Positions 16,767-25,525 of a stretch of DNA of 33,984 nucleotides are shown piece after piece; positions within the stretch are counted from its first letter, which is position 1; each line of letters opens with the position of its first letter. Source of the DNA: Bacteroidia bacterium (GTDB lineage: Bacteria; Bacteroidota; Bacteroidia; AKYH767-A; OLB10). The stretch spans positions 1-33,984 of the forward strand of contig JALRAP010000022.1 in NCBI GenBank assembly GCA_023262505.1, in the 5' to 3' direction. Under the pieces are notes generated by a model, which had not been told where the DNA came from, did no database searches, and saw nothing but the letters and a program-made list of their open reading frames with translations. Position numbers and translations under genes: made by a program.

Positions 16767-19700
16767 TCACATGTTCCTTCTGTACTGCCCACCGACCTCG
16801 AATAGTGATGTGGTAATTTGACCTAGAGAGCAATGCTTGACCACTTCCATGAGGCGCTCAAACATGTTATGATTGTGGATTGCAGCAGATTGAAGATCCT
16901 GTAGCATGTTCAGGGAGGTGCTGCGACCTCGCTCATGCAAGCTTTTCAATGTGTTCAGCTGCTCCTGCTTTTCTTGCTCGGTTGCCCTGATAACTTCTGC
17001 AGGTGTAATGGTGGGAGAGCCCTTGGAAGATAAGAATGTATTTACACCTATGATGGGGAACTCACCCGTGTGTTTCAACGTTTCATAGTAAAGACTCTCT
17101 TCTTGAATCTTGCCTCGCTGATACATGGTTTCCATCGCTCCTAAAACACCTCCACGCTCAGTGATGCGGTCGAACTCCGTCAACACAGCCTCTTCTACCA
17201 AATCAGTCAGTTCTTCGATGATGTAGGATCCTTGTAGGGGATTCTCATTTTTGGCAAGTCCTAACTCGCGGTTGATGATGAGCTGAATGGCCATAGCCCT
17301 GCGTACGCTTTCTTCGGTCGGGGTCGTGATGGCTTCATCATATGCGTTCGTGTGGAGCGAGTTGCAGTTGTCGTATATCGCATACAAGGCCTGCAGAGTG
17401 GTACGTATATCGTTGAAGTCGATTTCCTGGGCATGCAAAGACCTGCCGGATGTCTGGATATGGTATTTGAGCATCTGCGAACGCTCGTTGGCGTGATACT
17501 TGTTTTTCATAGCCTTTGCCCAAATCCTTCGAGCCACACGGCCGATAACTGAATACTCGGGATCGATTCCGTTTGAGAAGAAAAACGAAAGATTAGGAGC
17601 GAAAGCATTCACATCCATGCCACGGCTGATGTAGTACTCCACATAGGTAAAGCCGTTCGCTAGTGTGAAAGCCAATTGGGAGATGGGGTTAGCTCCCGCC
17701 TCTGCAATATGGTAGCCTGAAATACTTACAGAATAAAAGTTACGGATATTGTTCTCGATAAAATACTGTTGCATGTCGCCCATGAGGCGCAATGAGAATT
17801 CCGTTGAGAATATGCATGTGTTCTGTGCCTGGTCCTCTTTAAGGATGTCTGCCTGCACAGTACCCCTCACGGATGAGAGTGTCCGCGATTTGATTTTCTG
17901 ATAATCTTCTGCCGGTAATATTTGGTCACCGGTAACACCCAACAGCATTAATCCCAAACCGTCATTTCCTTCAGGCACGGGGTAATTGTATCGAGGACGT
18001 TCAACTCCTGACTTTGCATAAATGGCTTGAATCTTTTTCTCGGTTTCTTCCACAAGGCCGTTTTCACGGATGTGCTTTTCACATTGCTGATCGATGGCCG
18101 CATTCATGAAAAACGCTGCTACGATGGATGCTGGTCCATTGATGGTCATGGACACGGACGTGGATGGGTCACACAAATCAAAACCGGAATAAAGTTTCTT
18201 GGCATCATCCAGGCAACAAACTGAAACACCCGAATTGCCGATTTTCCCATAAATATCAGGCCTTAAATCAGGGTCCTGGCCATAAAGAGTCACAGAATCA
18301 AAAGCGGTGGAAAGCCTTTTCGCAGGCAATCCCATCGACACGTAGTGGAATCTTTTATTGGTGCGTTCAGGACATCCCTCGCCGGCAAACATGCGTGTGG
18401 GGTCCTCGTTCTCACGTTTGAATAGGAATACACCTGCGGTGTAAGGAAACTCGCCAGGAACATTCTCCTGCAACATCCACTTCAGTAAGTCACCCCATGC
18501 CTTGAACTTAGGGAACGCCACTTTAGGTATGCGTTGGCGAGATAATGATTCGGAAAAAGTCTTGACTTTTAAAACCTTGTCGCGGACACGGAACTCATAG
18601 AAATCATTTTTGTATAAAGCGACCTTGGCTGGTAGTTCTTCCAACAACTTTCTGTTCTTACCATCCAACAGTAACTCGAGTTCAGCATATCTTTTTTGCA
18701 GAACCATGCGTAGGCTATCATCTTCACCAGATGACAGTGTTTCCATTGTGGTTCGAATGGCGAATAGCTTTTGAGCTATGGTGCATTGCTCTTCAACCCA
18801 TCGGTCGTAACTCCTGTTGTTTTCCGAAATCTCACTTAAGTATCTTGTCCGATGTGGGGGTATGATGAATATCTTTTCGCTAGGCTCATCCGAAACACTA
18901 AAGTCCGACTTGAGGTTCGCACCGGTTTTTTCCGATACTTTATTCATCAGCTTTCGATAAAGCCGATTCATGCCGGGGTCGTTGAACTGCGAGGCAATCG
19001 TACCGAATACGGGCGTATCCTCATCGGCGATATCCCATAACTGATGGTTGCGTTTATATTGTTTGATCACATCGCGCAAAGCATCTGCAGCACCTCGCTT
19101 ATCGAACTTGTTCAAGGCTATCACATCTGCGAAATCCAACATGTCGATTTTTTCCAATTGTGTTGCGGCACCGTATTCAGGAGTCATCACATAAAGCGAC
19201 ACATTGCTGTGATCAGTGATTTCAGTGTCTGATTGTCCGATTCCGGATGTCTCCAGGATTATCAAATCGTATCCGGCCGCTTTGACAATATCTACGGCTT
19301 CTTTGACATGCTTGGACAATGCAAGATTACTTTGTCTCGTTGCCAACGAGCGCATATACACGCGTGGATTGCGAATCGCATTCATGCGAATGCGGTCGCC
19401 TAACAAGGCACCCCCTGTTTTTCTTTTGGATGGATCAACCGAAATTATGGCGATATGTTTCTCGGGGAATTCTATAAGGAAACGGCGTACCAGTTCATCA
19501 ACCAATGACGACTTGCCGGCGCCACCTGTACCTGTGATACCTAGAACAGGGGCATTGTTTTTTTGTGCCATTTCCAAAACCTTATTGGAAACGGTGTGGT
19601 ACACTTCTGGGTGGTTTTCTGCAGATGAAATGATTTTGGCGATAGATTTCACATCTTTTTCGCCCAAATGTTTGACTTCCTCATTGATGTTATTTCCGGT

Positions 19701-20135
19701 TGGAAAGTCACATTTAGAGAGCATGTCGTTAATCATGCCTTGCAACCCCAATGCCCTACCATCATCTGGCGCATAAATCCTGCATATTCCGTAGGCATGA
19801 AGTTCTTTTATCTCTTCTGGCAGTATCACGCCGCCACCGCCACCGAAAATCTTGATATGTCCGCAACCGCGCTCATTGAGCAGGTCGTGCATGTACTTGA
19901 AATACTCCATGTGGCCACCTTGGTAGCTGGTCAATGCAATTGCATTAGCATCCTCTTGAATGGCACACTCCACAACTTCCTGAGCACTTCGGTCATGCCC
20001 TAAGTGAATCACTTCTGCGCCACTCGACTGGATGATTCGTCGCATGATATTAATCGAAGCATCGTGCCCATCGAACAGACTAGCGGCGGTAACTACTCTG
20101 ATTTTGTTTTTGGGTTCGTATTTTTCAGTTTGCAT
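16767..20135 (-). CDS. icmF: Fused B12-dependent acyl-CoA mutase with G-protein chaperone (IcmF type)
   Basis: IcmF catalyses adenosylcobalamin-dependent carbon-skeleton rearrangement (isobutyryl-CoA to butyryl-CoA or related) and carries its own GTPase chaperone. The 1122 residues show, in order: a B12-binding Rossmann domain (about 10-145) with DGH and cobalt-ligand candidate H24; a MeaI/MeaB-type GTPase with P-loop GTGGAGKS (202-209) and downstream NKFD guanine-specificity motif; a linker; and the TIM-barrel mutase domain (about 560-1100) containing [20 protein letters not shown]. Methylmalonyl-CoA mutases lack the internal GTPase, so the architecture separates this from mutAB. Exact substrate cannot be fixed by reading. 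The gene is divergent from the YdcF-like gene, with a predicted -7 box very near its ATG at 20135. Confidence 0.93.
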   Translation of the reverse strand: MQTEKYEPKNKIRVVTAASLFDGHDASINIMRRIIQSSGAEVIHLGHDRSAQEVVECAIQEDANAIALTSYQGGHMEYFKYMHDLLNERGCGHIKIFGGGGGVILPEEIKELHAYGICRIYAPDDGRALGLQGMINDMLSKCDFPTGNNINEEVKHLGEKDVKSIAKIISSAENHPEVYHTVSNKVLEMAQKNNAPVLGITGTGGAGKSSLVDELVRRFLIEFPEKHIAIISVDPSKRKTGGALLGDRIRMNAIRNPRVYMRSLATRQSNLALSKHVKEAVDIVKAAGYDLIILETSGIGQSDTEITDHSNVSLYVMTPEYGAATQLEKIDMLDFADVIALNKFDKRGAADALRDVIKQYKRNHQLWDIADEDTPVFGTIASQFNDPGMNRLYRKLMNKVSEKTGANLKSDFSVSDEPSEKIFIIPPHRTRYLSEISENNRSYDRWVEEQCTIAQKLFAIRTTMETLSSGEDDSLRMVLQKRYAELELLLDGKNRKLLEELPAKVALYKNDFYEFRVRDKVLKVKTFSESLSRQRIPKVAFPKFKAWGDLLKWMLQENVPGEFPYTAGVFLFKRENEDPTRMFAGEGCPERTNKRFHYVSMGLPAKRLSTAFDSVTLYGQDPDLRPDIYGKIGNSGVSVCCLDDAKKLYSGFDLCDPSTSVSMTINGPASIVAAFFMNAAIDQQCEKHIRENGLVEETEKKIQAIYAKSGVERPRYNYPVPEGNDGLGLMLLGVTGDQILPAEDYQKIKSRTLSSVRGTVQADILKEDQAQNTCIFSTEFSLRLMGDMQQYFIENNIRNFYSVSISGYHIAEAGANPISQLAFTLANGFTYVEYYISRGMDVNAFAPNLSFFFSNGIDPEYSVIGRVARRIWAKAMKNKYHANERSQMLKYHIQTSGRSLHAQEIDFNDIRTTLQALYAIYDNCNSLHTNAYDEAITTPTEESVRRAMAIQLIINRELGLAKNENPLQGSYIIEELTDLVEEAVLTEFDRITERGGVLGAMETMYQRGKIQEESLYYETLKHTGEFPIIGVNTFLSSKGSPTITPAEVIRATEQEKQEQLNTLKSLHERGRSTSLNMLQDLQSAAIHNHNMFERLMEVVKHCSLGQITTSLFEVGGQYRRNM

Positions 20136-20142
20136 GATAGTG

Positions 20143-20150
20143 CAAATTTA
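20143..20150 (-). promoter_or_regulatory. -7 box (TAnnTTTG) close to the icmF start
   Basis: On the minus strand TAAATTTG (plus 20143-20150) matches the -7 consensus exactly and ends 7 nt before the icmF ATG. No clear TTTG lies 19-21 nt further upstream. If used, it gives a leader of only a few nucleotides. Confidence 0.42.
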
Positions 20151-20243
20151 AGAAATTGCCCCTTACCGACTGTTTGCCTAATAAATTCAAATACAGTATT
20201 TTGTATAATTCAAGGACTAGTTCCAGCCAATGGATAGGTTGTA

Positions 20244-20251
20244 TACTTTTG
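20244..20251 (+). promoter_or_regulatory. -7 box (TAnnTTTG) 4 nt before the YdcF-like start
   Basis: TACTTTTG at 20244-20251 matches the consensus exactly, and only 4 nt separate it from the ATG at 20256, so transcription would begin at or near the start codon. The -33 position reads TTCC or similar, not TTTG. Leaderless transcription is inferred. Confidence 0.42.
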
Positions 20252-20255
20252 CCAC

Positions 20256-21029
20256 ATGTATTTCATAGCCTCCAAGGTACTTGCCTTCATTGCAGACCCG
20301 TTCACCTGGTTTTTAGTATTGTTTGCAGTCGGCATTTTTCGCTTTTTCAGATATGGGAAGGGTAAGCGCAGCTTGGTTTCTTCCTTGGTTTTGATTTTAA
20401 TGCTTACCAATCCTTTCTTGAGCAATTTGGCGATTCGATATTGGGAGCCCGACACCTATTCGGCGGATTCAATTAATAAACCTTATGATGTGGGAATCTT
20501 GCTTTCCGGTGCCACCCGTGGATTGGACCATTCTGCTCAAAGGCCCTTATATGGGCCAGGCGTCGACCGAGTTCTTCAAACAATTGAACTATATCATAAG
20601 GGGAAGATCAAGAAAATCATTCTTACAGGCGGGTCAGGAAGTCTGGAGTTCCCAGAGCAAAAGGAATCCTTTTGGACTATGAAACTACTCAAGGATTTTG
20701 GCGTGCCGGATTCTGTTGTTTTCTTGGAAGGCGAGTCGCGAAACACAAGGGAAAACGCTCAGTTCACCGCAAAGTTGATAAAGCAAAATCCTGAATTGAA
20801 TGGCAGAAAATTATTGATCACCTCGGCGTTTCATATGCGTCGTGCATCTGGGTGTTTTTCCAAGGCTGACTTGGAGTTTGATGTTTATCCGGTTGACTCG
20901 GGAAAATCTGTTTTGTCACTTAATCCCTATAGGTTAATCATGCCCAACGTTTATTCAATCCATGTTTGGGATCAGTTGATTCGTGAGTGCATTGGGATGG
21001 CTACTTACTATTTCATGGGCTACATTTGA
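20256..21029 (+). CDS. YdcF/ElyC/SanA-family membrane protein (DUF218)
   Basis: The 257-residue protein has two N-terminal transmembrane helices (about 12-32 and 37-57) followed by a DUF218 domain outside the cytoplasm. The domain shows the family pattern: YDVGILLSGATRG, a central RVLQTIELYHKGKIKKIILTGGSG, a conserved ESRNTRENAQ motif, and LLITSAFHMRRASGCF near the end. Members ElyC and SanA affect peptidoglycan or lipid-carrier homeostasis in enterobacteria; YdcF binds S-adenosylmethionine. The actual reaction is unresolved, so I give no gene symbol. The ATG at 20256 is chosen because the membrane helices begin immediately. The next gene follows after 46 nt. Confidence 0.88.
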   Translation: MYFIASKVLAFIADPFTWFLVLFAVGIFRFFRYGKGKRSLVSSLVLILMLTNPFLSNLAIRYWEPDTYSADSINKPYDVGILLSGATRGLDHSAQRPLYGPGVDRVLQTIELYHKGKIKKIILTGGSGSLEFPEQKESFWTMKLLKDFGVPDSVVFLEGESRNTRENAQFTAKLIKQNPELNGRKLLITSAFHMRRASGCFSKADLEFDVYPVDSGKSVLSLNPYRLIMPNVYSIHVWDQLIRECIGMATYYFMGYI

Positions 21030-21075
21030 ATTAATGAACTAATTTCGAGGGCGCATAAACTTAAAACTCCCAAAC

Positions 21076-21639
21076 TTGAAAAATCTATCCCTATCTCTGA
21101 ACATCATTCTGCTGTTGGCCGTTGGATTCTTGTATTACAAGGTCTACTCAAATGAAAGCCCTGTTTCGTTGCCAACCAAAGGTTCCGCCATGCGAGGAGA
21201 TGCAATAGTATTCGTTAACTCTGATTCGTTGTTGAAGAATTACGATTACTACAATGAGTTGTTAAAAGACTTGCAAGCCCATGAGGATAGTGTTGACATG
21301 CTACTTAAGTCTAGGTCCAAGTCCTTGGAAGCGGAGTTTTCGGCATATCAATCGAAGGCCGCATCTATGTCGCCACAGCAGCGTGCTGCCATAGAAGAGG
21401 GTATGATGGGAAAACAGCAAGAGCTGATGAGGCTGAAAGAGTCAATGGTTGACAAGCTTCAGGAGCAGGAATCTGCCATGGGTGATTCTGTGCATGACCG
21501 ACTAGTAAGGGTGCTAAAGAACCTCAACAAATCAAACAATTACTATTTCGTATTGGGTTACCAAAGAGGAAATGGAATTCTGTTTGCGAACGACTCTTTA
21601 GACATCACCAAACAAGTTCTGAAGGAACTTAACAAGTAA
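21076..21639 (+). CDS. OmpH/Skp-like periplasmic chaperone, TTG start
   Basis: The 187-residue protein starts with KNLSLSLNIILLLAVGFLYY, a membrane anchor or uncleaved signal, and continues with DAIVFVNSDSLLKNYDYYNE, the Skp/OmpH opening (family pattern: (I/V)xxVxxDxLLxxY). A long helical, Gln/Glu/Lys/Met-rich section (about 70-140) fits the coiled-coil tentacle of Skp-type chaperones, and the final YYFVLGYQRGNGILFANDSLD-like strand is also characteristic. It probably guides outer-membrane proteins across the periplasm. The start is a TTG at 21076: an in-frame stop at 21040 precludes upstream ATG codons, and the next ATG would delete the signal. Its 3' end is only 5 nt from the convergent valS stop. 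Confidence 0.8.
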   Translation: MKNLSLSLNIILLLAVGFLYYKVYSNESPVSLPTKGSAMRGDAIVFVNSDSLLKNYDYYNELLKDLQAHEDSVDMLLKSRSKSLEAEFSAYQSKAASMSPQQRAAIEEGMMGKQQELMRLKESMVDKLQEQESAMGDSVHDRLVRVLKNLNKSNNYYFVLGYQRGNGILFANDSLDITKQVLKELNK

Positions 21640-21644
21640 AGGGC

Positions 21645-24281
21645 TTAAGCACCTTTCAGATTTGTTATTTGGTTCTTCATGACCAAAATCTTCTCTTCAG
21701 CGTCTTCTTTTTTCTTCCTTTCGAGTTCGATCACTTCTGGTTTTGCACTGGCCATGAACCGTTCATTTTGAAGTTTCTTGTTCACAGAGACTAGGAATCC
21801 CTCCAGGTATTCAATTTCTTTGGTGAGTTTGAGTATTTCGTCATCTGTGTTTATCTGCTCACGGATATCTAGAAAAAACTCGCTGCTACCTGCAAGAATT
21901 GGGACCATGTTGGTGGGTTTTCCTTCCAAGGATTCTATTGAAGAAATGTTGCACAATTTTGAAACCGCAGGAAAAAATCCTTCCAAATCGCTTCCGGTGT
22001 GGTTTAAACGATAAAGTTTTAACGGTTCTCGGTTTGGAATATTGGAAGTTTTTCGAGTGTTCCGGATGGATGTTACCAATTGCTGCATCGCACTGAATCG
22101 CTCATTGGTTGCAGTATCATTCTCGCCACTATCCGGCCAAGAAGCAACTATCAAGCTTTGTGAGGGCTCGCGCTTTTCCAAATGGTGCCAGATTTCTTCT
22201 GTAATGAATGGCATGAAAGGGTGAAGCAATTTGAGCAGGGATTCGAAATGGGCAATTGTCTTGTCACATGTGGTTTTATCAATAAAGCCGCCTTGCTCGG
22301 GCTTTACCAATTCAAGGTACCAAGAGCAGAAGTCATCCCATACTAGTTTGTAAATCGACATAAGCGCTTCAGATAGTCTGTATTTGCTGAACAGACTGTT
22401 GATTTCTGAAGTTTCAGCGGCAATCTTTTGTCCAAGCCAATCAGTTGCGGCCTTGTTTCTTTCAGTAAGGTGTTGGTCTTCTTTTGAAGTCTCCCTCCAT
22501 CCGTTTATCAGGCGAAATGCATTCCAGATCTTATTTGAAAAATTCCTTCCTTGCTCGCAAAGCGATTCATCGAAGGGAAGATCATTGCCTGCAGGAGAGC
22601 AAAGGAGCATACCAACTCGAACACCATCCGCTCCATACTTTGCCATCAACTCCATTGGCTCGGGGGAGTTGCCTAATGACTTGGACATTTTTCTGCCTAA
22701 CTTATCTCGGACAATACCGGTGAGATAAACATTACTGAAGGGTTTTTCACCTCGGTATTCGTATCCGGCAATAATCATCCGCGCCACCCAAAAGAATAGG
22801 ATTTCAGGAGCCGTAACCAAGTCGTTGGTAGGGTAGTAGTATTTGATGTCTGCATTTTCCGGATCCTTGAATCCATCAAACACAGAGATTGGCCACAGCC
22901 ATGATGAGAACCACGTGTCTAGAACGTCCTCGTCTTGGGAGATAATTGAATCGCTTTTGAATCCCGGGATTTTTTTTGTGAAAAGCTCTCTGGCATGCTG
23001 CTCGGATTTTGCCACTACAAAATTGCCATCTGCATCATACCAAGCTGGGATGCGTTGTCCCCACCACAATTGACGGGAAATACACCAATCATGAACATTT
23101 TCCATCCAATGCCTGTAAGTGTTCTTAAATTTATCAGGAACCAGTCGGATATTGTCGTTCATTACGTTTTCCAACGCGGGTTTGGATATTTTATCCATCT
23201 TCAAAAACCACTGCATAGAAAGCCTTGGTTCGATCACAGCATTGGTCCTTTCCGAAAAACCGACACTGCTTTTGTATGGCTCGACCTTCACCAGGTGCCC
23301 GGCAGCATCTAGGTCTTTTACTATTTTCTTACGGACATCGAAACGGTCCTCACCGATGTAATGTCCTGCGGCTTGACTCATTTTGCCATTTGGAGTCAGA
23401 ACGTCAATCATATCCAACTTGTGTTTTATACCAAGTTGATAGTCGTTCACATCGTGAGCCGGAGTGACCTTTAGTGCGCCAGTACCAAAATCCATGGCGA
23501 CATACTCATCTGTGATGATAGGTACTTTTCTGTTGGCAATCGGTACGATTGCATGTTTTCCGTGGAGGGATAAATACCTAGTGTCTATGGGATTTACACA
23601 AATGGCCGTGTCACCAAGTATGGTTTCTGGCCTGGTGGTAGCAATAGTTATCCATTCGTCAGTCCCTTCAATGTTGTATCGAACGTGGAATAGGGAGGAG
23701 TCAACTTCTTTGTGAATTACCTCTTCATCTGATACGGCAGTCATTCCCGCTGGATCCCAGTTAACCATGCGTGTACCCCGGTAAATCTGCCCTTTGTTAT
23801 AAAGGTCGATGAAAACATCAATCACGGCTTCCGACAAGTCATCCTCCATGGTGAATCGCGTGCGCTCCCAGTCGCAGGAAGCACCTAATTTCTTTAGCTG
23901 TTCGAGGATAATACCACCGTATTTCTCTTTCCAATTCCATGCATGTTTCAAGAACTCCTCCCTGGAAAGGTCCTTTTTTTCAATCCCCTTTTCCTTCAAC
24001 ATAGCGACCACCTTGGCTTCAGTGGCAATGGATGCATGGTCGGTTCCTGGGACCCAACAAGCATTCTTACCCATCATGCGAGCTCTTCTGACCAAGACAT
24101 CTTGGATCGTATTGTTGAGCATGTGGCCCATATGTAGAACACCAGTCACATTGGGCGGGGGAATTACTATGGTATAAGGCTCACGGTGGTCTGGAACTGA
24201 TCTGAAAAACCCATTATCAAGCCAATATTGGTACCATTTGTCTTCGGAAGAAACGGGTTCGTAATTCTTGGGAATCTCCAT
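21645..24281 (-). CDS. valS: Valyl-tRNA synthetase
   Basis: ValS is a class I aminoacyl-tRNA synthetase with an editing domain. The 878-residue length is standard. The HIGH-type signature is [16 protein letters not shown] near residue 41, and KMSKS occurs in [17 protein letters not shown]. The CP1 editing domain lies between, with [20 protein letters not shown]. The anticodon-binding domain includes [20 protein letters not shown]. The C-terminal ~65 residues form the ValS-specific coiled-coil arm ([20 protein letters not shown]). The ATG is at 24281. A near-consensus -7 box lies upstream on the minus strand (plus 24320-24327, one mismatch). It ends against the OmpH-like gene in convergent orientation. 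Confidence 0.97.
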   Translation of the reverse strand: MEIPKNYEPVSSEDKWYQYWLDNGFFRSVPDHREPYTIVIPPPNVTGVLHMGHMLNNTIQDVLVRRARMMGKNACWVPGTDHASIATEAKVVAMLKEKGIEKKDLSREEFLKHAWNWKEKYGGIILEQLKKLGASCDWERTRFTMEDDLSEAVIDVFIDLYNKGQIYRGTRMVNWDPAGMTAVSDEEVIHKEVDSSLFHVRYNIEGTDEWITIATTRPETILGDTAICVNPIDTRYLSLHGKHAIVPIANRKVPIITDEYVAMDFGTGALKVTPAHDVNDYQLGIKHKLDMIDVLTPNGKMSQAAGHYIGEDRFDVRKKIVKDLDAAGHLVKVEPYKSSVGFSERTNAVIEPRLSMQWFLKMDKISKPALENVMNDNIRLVPDKFKNTYRHWMENVHDWCISRQLWWGQRIPAWYDADGNFVVAKSEQHARELFTKKIPGFKSDSIISQDEDVLDTWFSSWLWPISVFDGFKDPENADIKYYYPTNDLVTAPEILFFWVARMIIAGYEYRGEKPFSNVYLTGIVRDKLGRKMSKSLGNSPEPMELMAKYGADGVRVGMLLCSPAGNDLPFDESLCEQGRNFSNKIWNAFRLINGWRETSKEDQHLTERNKAATDWLGQKIAAETSEINSLFSKYRLSEALMSIYKLVWDDFCSWYLELVKPEQGGFIDKTTCDKTIAHFESLLKLLHPFMPFITEEIWHHLEKREPSQSLIVASWPDSGENDTATNERFSAMQQLVTSIRNTRKTSNIPNREPLKLYRLNHTGSDLEGFFPAVSKLCNISSIESLEGKPTNMVPILAGSSEFFLDIREQINTDDEILKLTKEIEYLEGFLVSVNKKLQNERFMASAKPEVIELERKKKEDAEEKILVMKNQITNLKGA

Positions 24282-24448
24282 AAATCAGGAAAAGATTGGT
24301 GTTATTATTTTCAACACAACAAATATCCTAAAATTCGGCCACTATTAGAGGTGCAGGGGTGCCTATTCAAAATTTTGATAAACAACCATTTAAATCAATA
24401 TTTAATGATGGTTATGGCTTATTCATTTTAAATTCATTGTTACAAGGG

Positions 24449-24461
24449 TAGTTTTGGCACG
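24449..24461 (+). promoter_or_regulatory. Candidate promoter of the DUF1573 pair
   Basis: TAGTTTTG at 24449-24456 is an exact -7 box, with an A/T-rich imperfect -33 about 20 nt upstream (ATTT or TTTT near 24425-24429). It overlaps TGGCACG at 24455-24461, identical to the sigma-54 -24 half also seen upstream of groES, though no good -12 half follows. The predicted leader to the ATG at 24535 is about 70 nt. The 253-nt valS-DUF1573 gap shows nothing else I can support. Confidence 0.45.
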
Positions 24462-24534
24462 TTATATGGAAAGACCCTTGCTTAGAATAAACAATCAATC
24501 TACCTTTACAATATTAATTAAACACAAAAAACAA

Positions 24535-25002
24535 ATGAAAAAGATTATCTGCTCCATGTTTATCGTGCTGGGCGCCACGTTTACCGCTATGGCACAAGCC
24601 GATCAAAAAGTCGCCGATCCAGATGCACCTGAGATCGTGTTTGAAAAGGATGTTCATGATTTCGGAACCATCGAGTATGGTGGAAATGGAAAGTATGAAT
24701 TCAAGTTTTCCAACACGGGTAAGAAGCCTCTTATCATTACCAATGCCCGTGGATCTTGTGGCTGTACCGTTCCTACTTGGCCGAAGGATGCCATCGGAAA
24801 AGGACAGTCTTCTACCATCAAGGTTGAATATGACACCAAGCGACCTGGTCCATTCACTAAAACCGTTACTATCAGCTCCAATGCAAATACTGCTGAAAAG
24901 GTAATCACCATCAAAGGAACCGTAACTCAGCCTGACCAAAGCGGAGACCAAACGCCTTTGAAGAAAGAGAACCCTTCTGCTCCAGTTGAAAAGGGCAAGT
25001 AA
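24535..25002 (+). CDS. DUF1573 secreted protein, copy 1
   Basis: The predicted 155-residue exported protein starts at 24535 (MKKIICSMFIVLGATFTAMA, signal peptide cleaved before Q). A longer reading frame begins at 24454 but would put 27 polar residues before the signal, so it is rejected. The mature part is a single Ig-like/ASPM-SPD-2-Hydin-type beta domain of the DUF1573 family: FEKDVHDFGTIEYGGNG, KPLIITNARGSCGCTVPTWP and VKTITIKGT-like closing strands. The SCGCTVP motif with two close cysteines is the family signature. The C-terminal ~25 residues are polar and Pro-rich. Function in the family is not established. It is followed after 19 nt by a second copy. Confidence 0.88.
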   Translation: MKKIICSMFIVLGATFTAMAQADQKVADPDAPEIVFEKDVHDFGTIEYGGNGKYEFKFSNTGKKPLIITNARGSCGCTVPTWPKDAIGKGQSSTIKVEYDTKRPGPFTKTVTISSNANTAEKVITIKGTVTQPDQSGDQTPLKKENPSAPVEKGK

Positions 25003-25021
25003 TAGTTAAACAACAAGCCAA

Positions 25022-25459
25022 ATGAGAATTTTAATCGCTTCAATATTCACTTTAGTCTTCGCATCTCCTTCATTCGCTCAAACGGATAAGGCTCCTGCAG
25101 CGGGAATCAAGTTTTCGGAGTTGGAATATGATTACGGTACAATTGTGCAGGGCGACAAGGTTCATCATGAGTTTCAGTTTACCAGCACGGGTAAAGAACC
25201 ATTGATGATTACGCAAGCAAAAGGATCCTGTGGTTGCACGGTTCCCGAATACCCAACCCAAGCCCTGAAAAAAGGTGAAAAAGGAACCATCAAGGTCACT
25301 TTTGATTCAGCAGGAAAAATGGGACAGCAAGATAAAACGGTGACGGTAATTACCAACACCCCCGACAGTCCGATTGTTCTGCATATCAAGGGGGTAATCA
25401 AACCGGTAGCTCCAGACAATGCTCCCGAAGCGAAGCCGATGGAGAATCCTAAGAACTGA
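25022..25459 (+). CDS. DUF1573 secreted protein, copy 2
   Basis: This is a second, diverged DUF1573 protein of 145 residues with a signal peptide (MRILIASIFTLVFASPSFAQ). It keeps the same layout as its neighbour: FSELEYDYGTIVQGDKVHHE, EPLMITQAKGSCGCTVPEYP, GTIKVTFDSAGKMGQQDKTV, and a Pro/Ala/Glu tail. The two share the SCGCTVP core and strand order but differ at many positions, so the duplication is not recent. The 19-nt gap suggests one transcript. Possible roles are binding an extracellular ligand or surface structure; I cannot say which. The unit is followed by a hairpin at 25485-25511. Confidence 0.88.
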   Translation: MRILIASIFTLVFASPSFAQTDKAPAAGIKFSELEYDYGTIVQGDKVHHEFQFTSTGKEPLMITQAKGSCGCTVPEYPTQALKKGEKGTIKVTFDSAGKMGQQDKTVTVITNTPDSPIVLHIKGVIKPVAPDNAPEAKPMENPKN

Positions 25460-25477
25460 GCTCAGCGATTAAAACAT

Positions 25478-25485
25478 TAGATTTG
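25478..25485 (+). promoter_or_regulatory. -7 box (TAnnTTTG) before the aminotransferase
   Basis: TAGATTTG is an exact match to the -7 consensus and is followed directly by CACCCCC. No TTTG stands at the expected -33 distance. The predicted start near 25491 falls inside the hairpin at 25485-25511, giving a structured 5' end to the aminotransferase mRNA. Confidence 0.4.
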
Positions 25486-25519
25486 CACCCCCGTGGATAC
25501 CATGGGGGTGCTTTTATTT
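25485..25519 (+). terminator. GC-rich hairpin with T-tract after the DUF1573 pair
   Basis: GCACCCCCGTGG pairs with CCATGGGGGTGC across a three-base loop (25485-25511), a 12-bp stem with one G-U pair, followed by TTTTATTT. This is a good intrinsic terminator for the DUF1573 genes. Because an exact -7 box abuts its left arm, the same bases could instead form the 5' end of the aminotransferase transcript. Confidence 0.75.
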
Positions 25520-25525
25520 GATACC

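Noticed and set aside
19216-19776. A 186-residue plus-strand frame inside icmF
   Set aside because: It lies wholly opposite the GTPase domain of a strongly conserved gene and resembles no family.
16767-20135. Absence of the final Gly in the DxHxxG B12 motif (DGHDAS) as a sign of a dead mutase
   Set aside because: IcmF proteins as I know them commonly read DGHDAS or DGHDAA here, and the cobalt-ligand His is present, so it is a subfamily feature.
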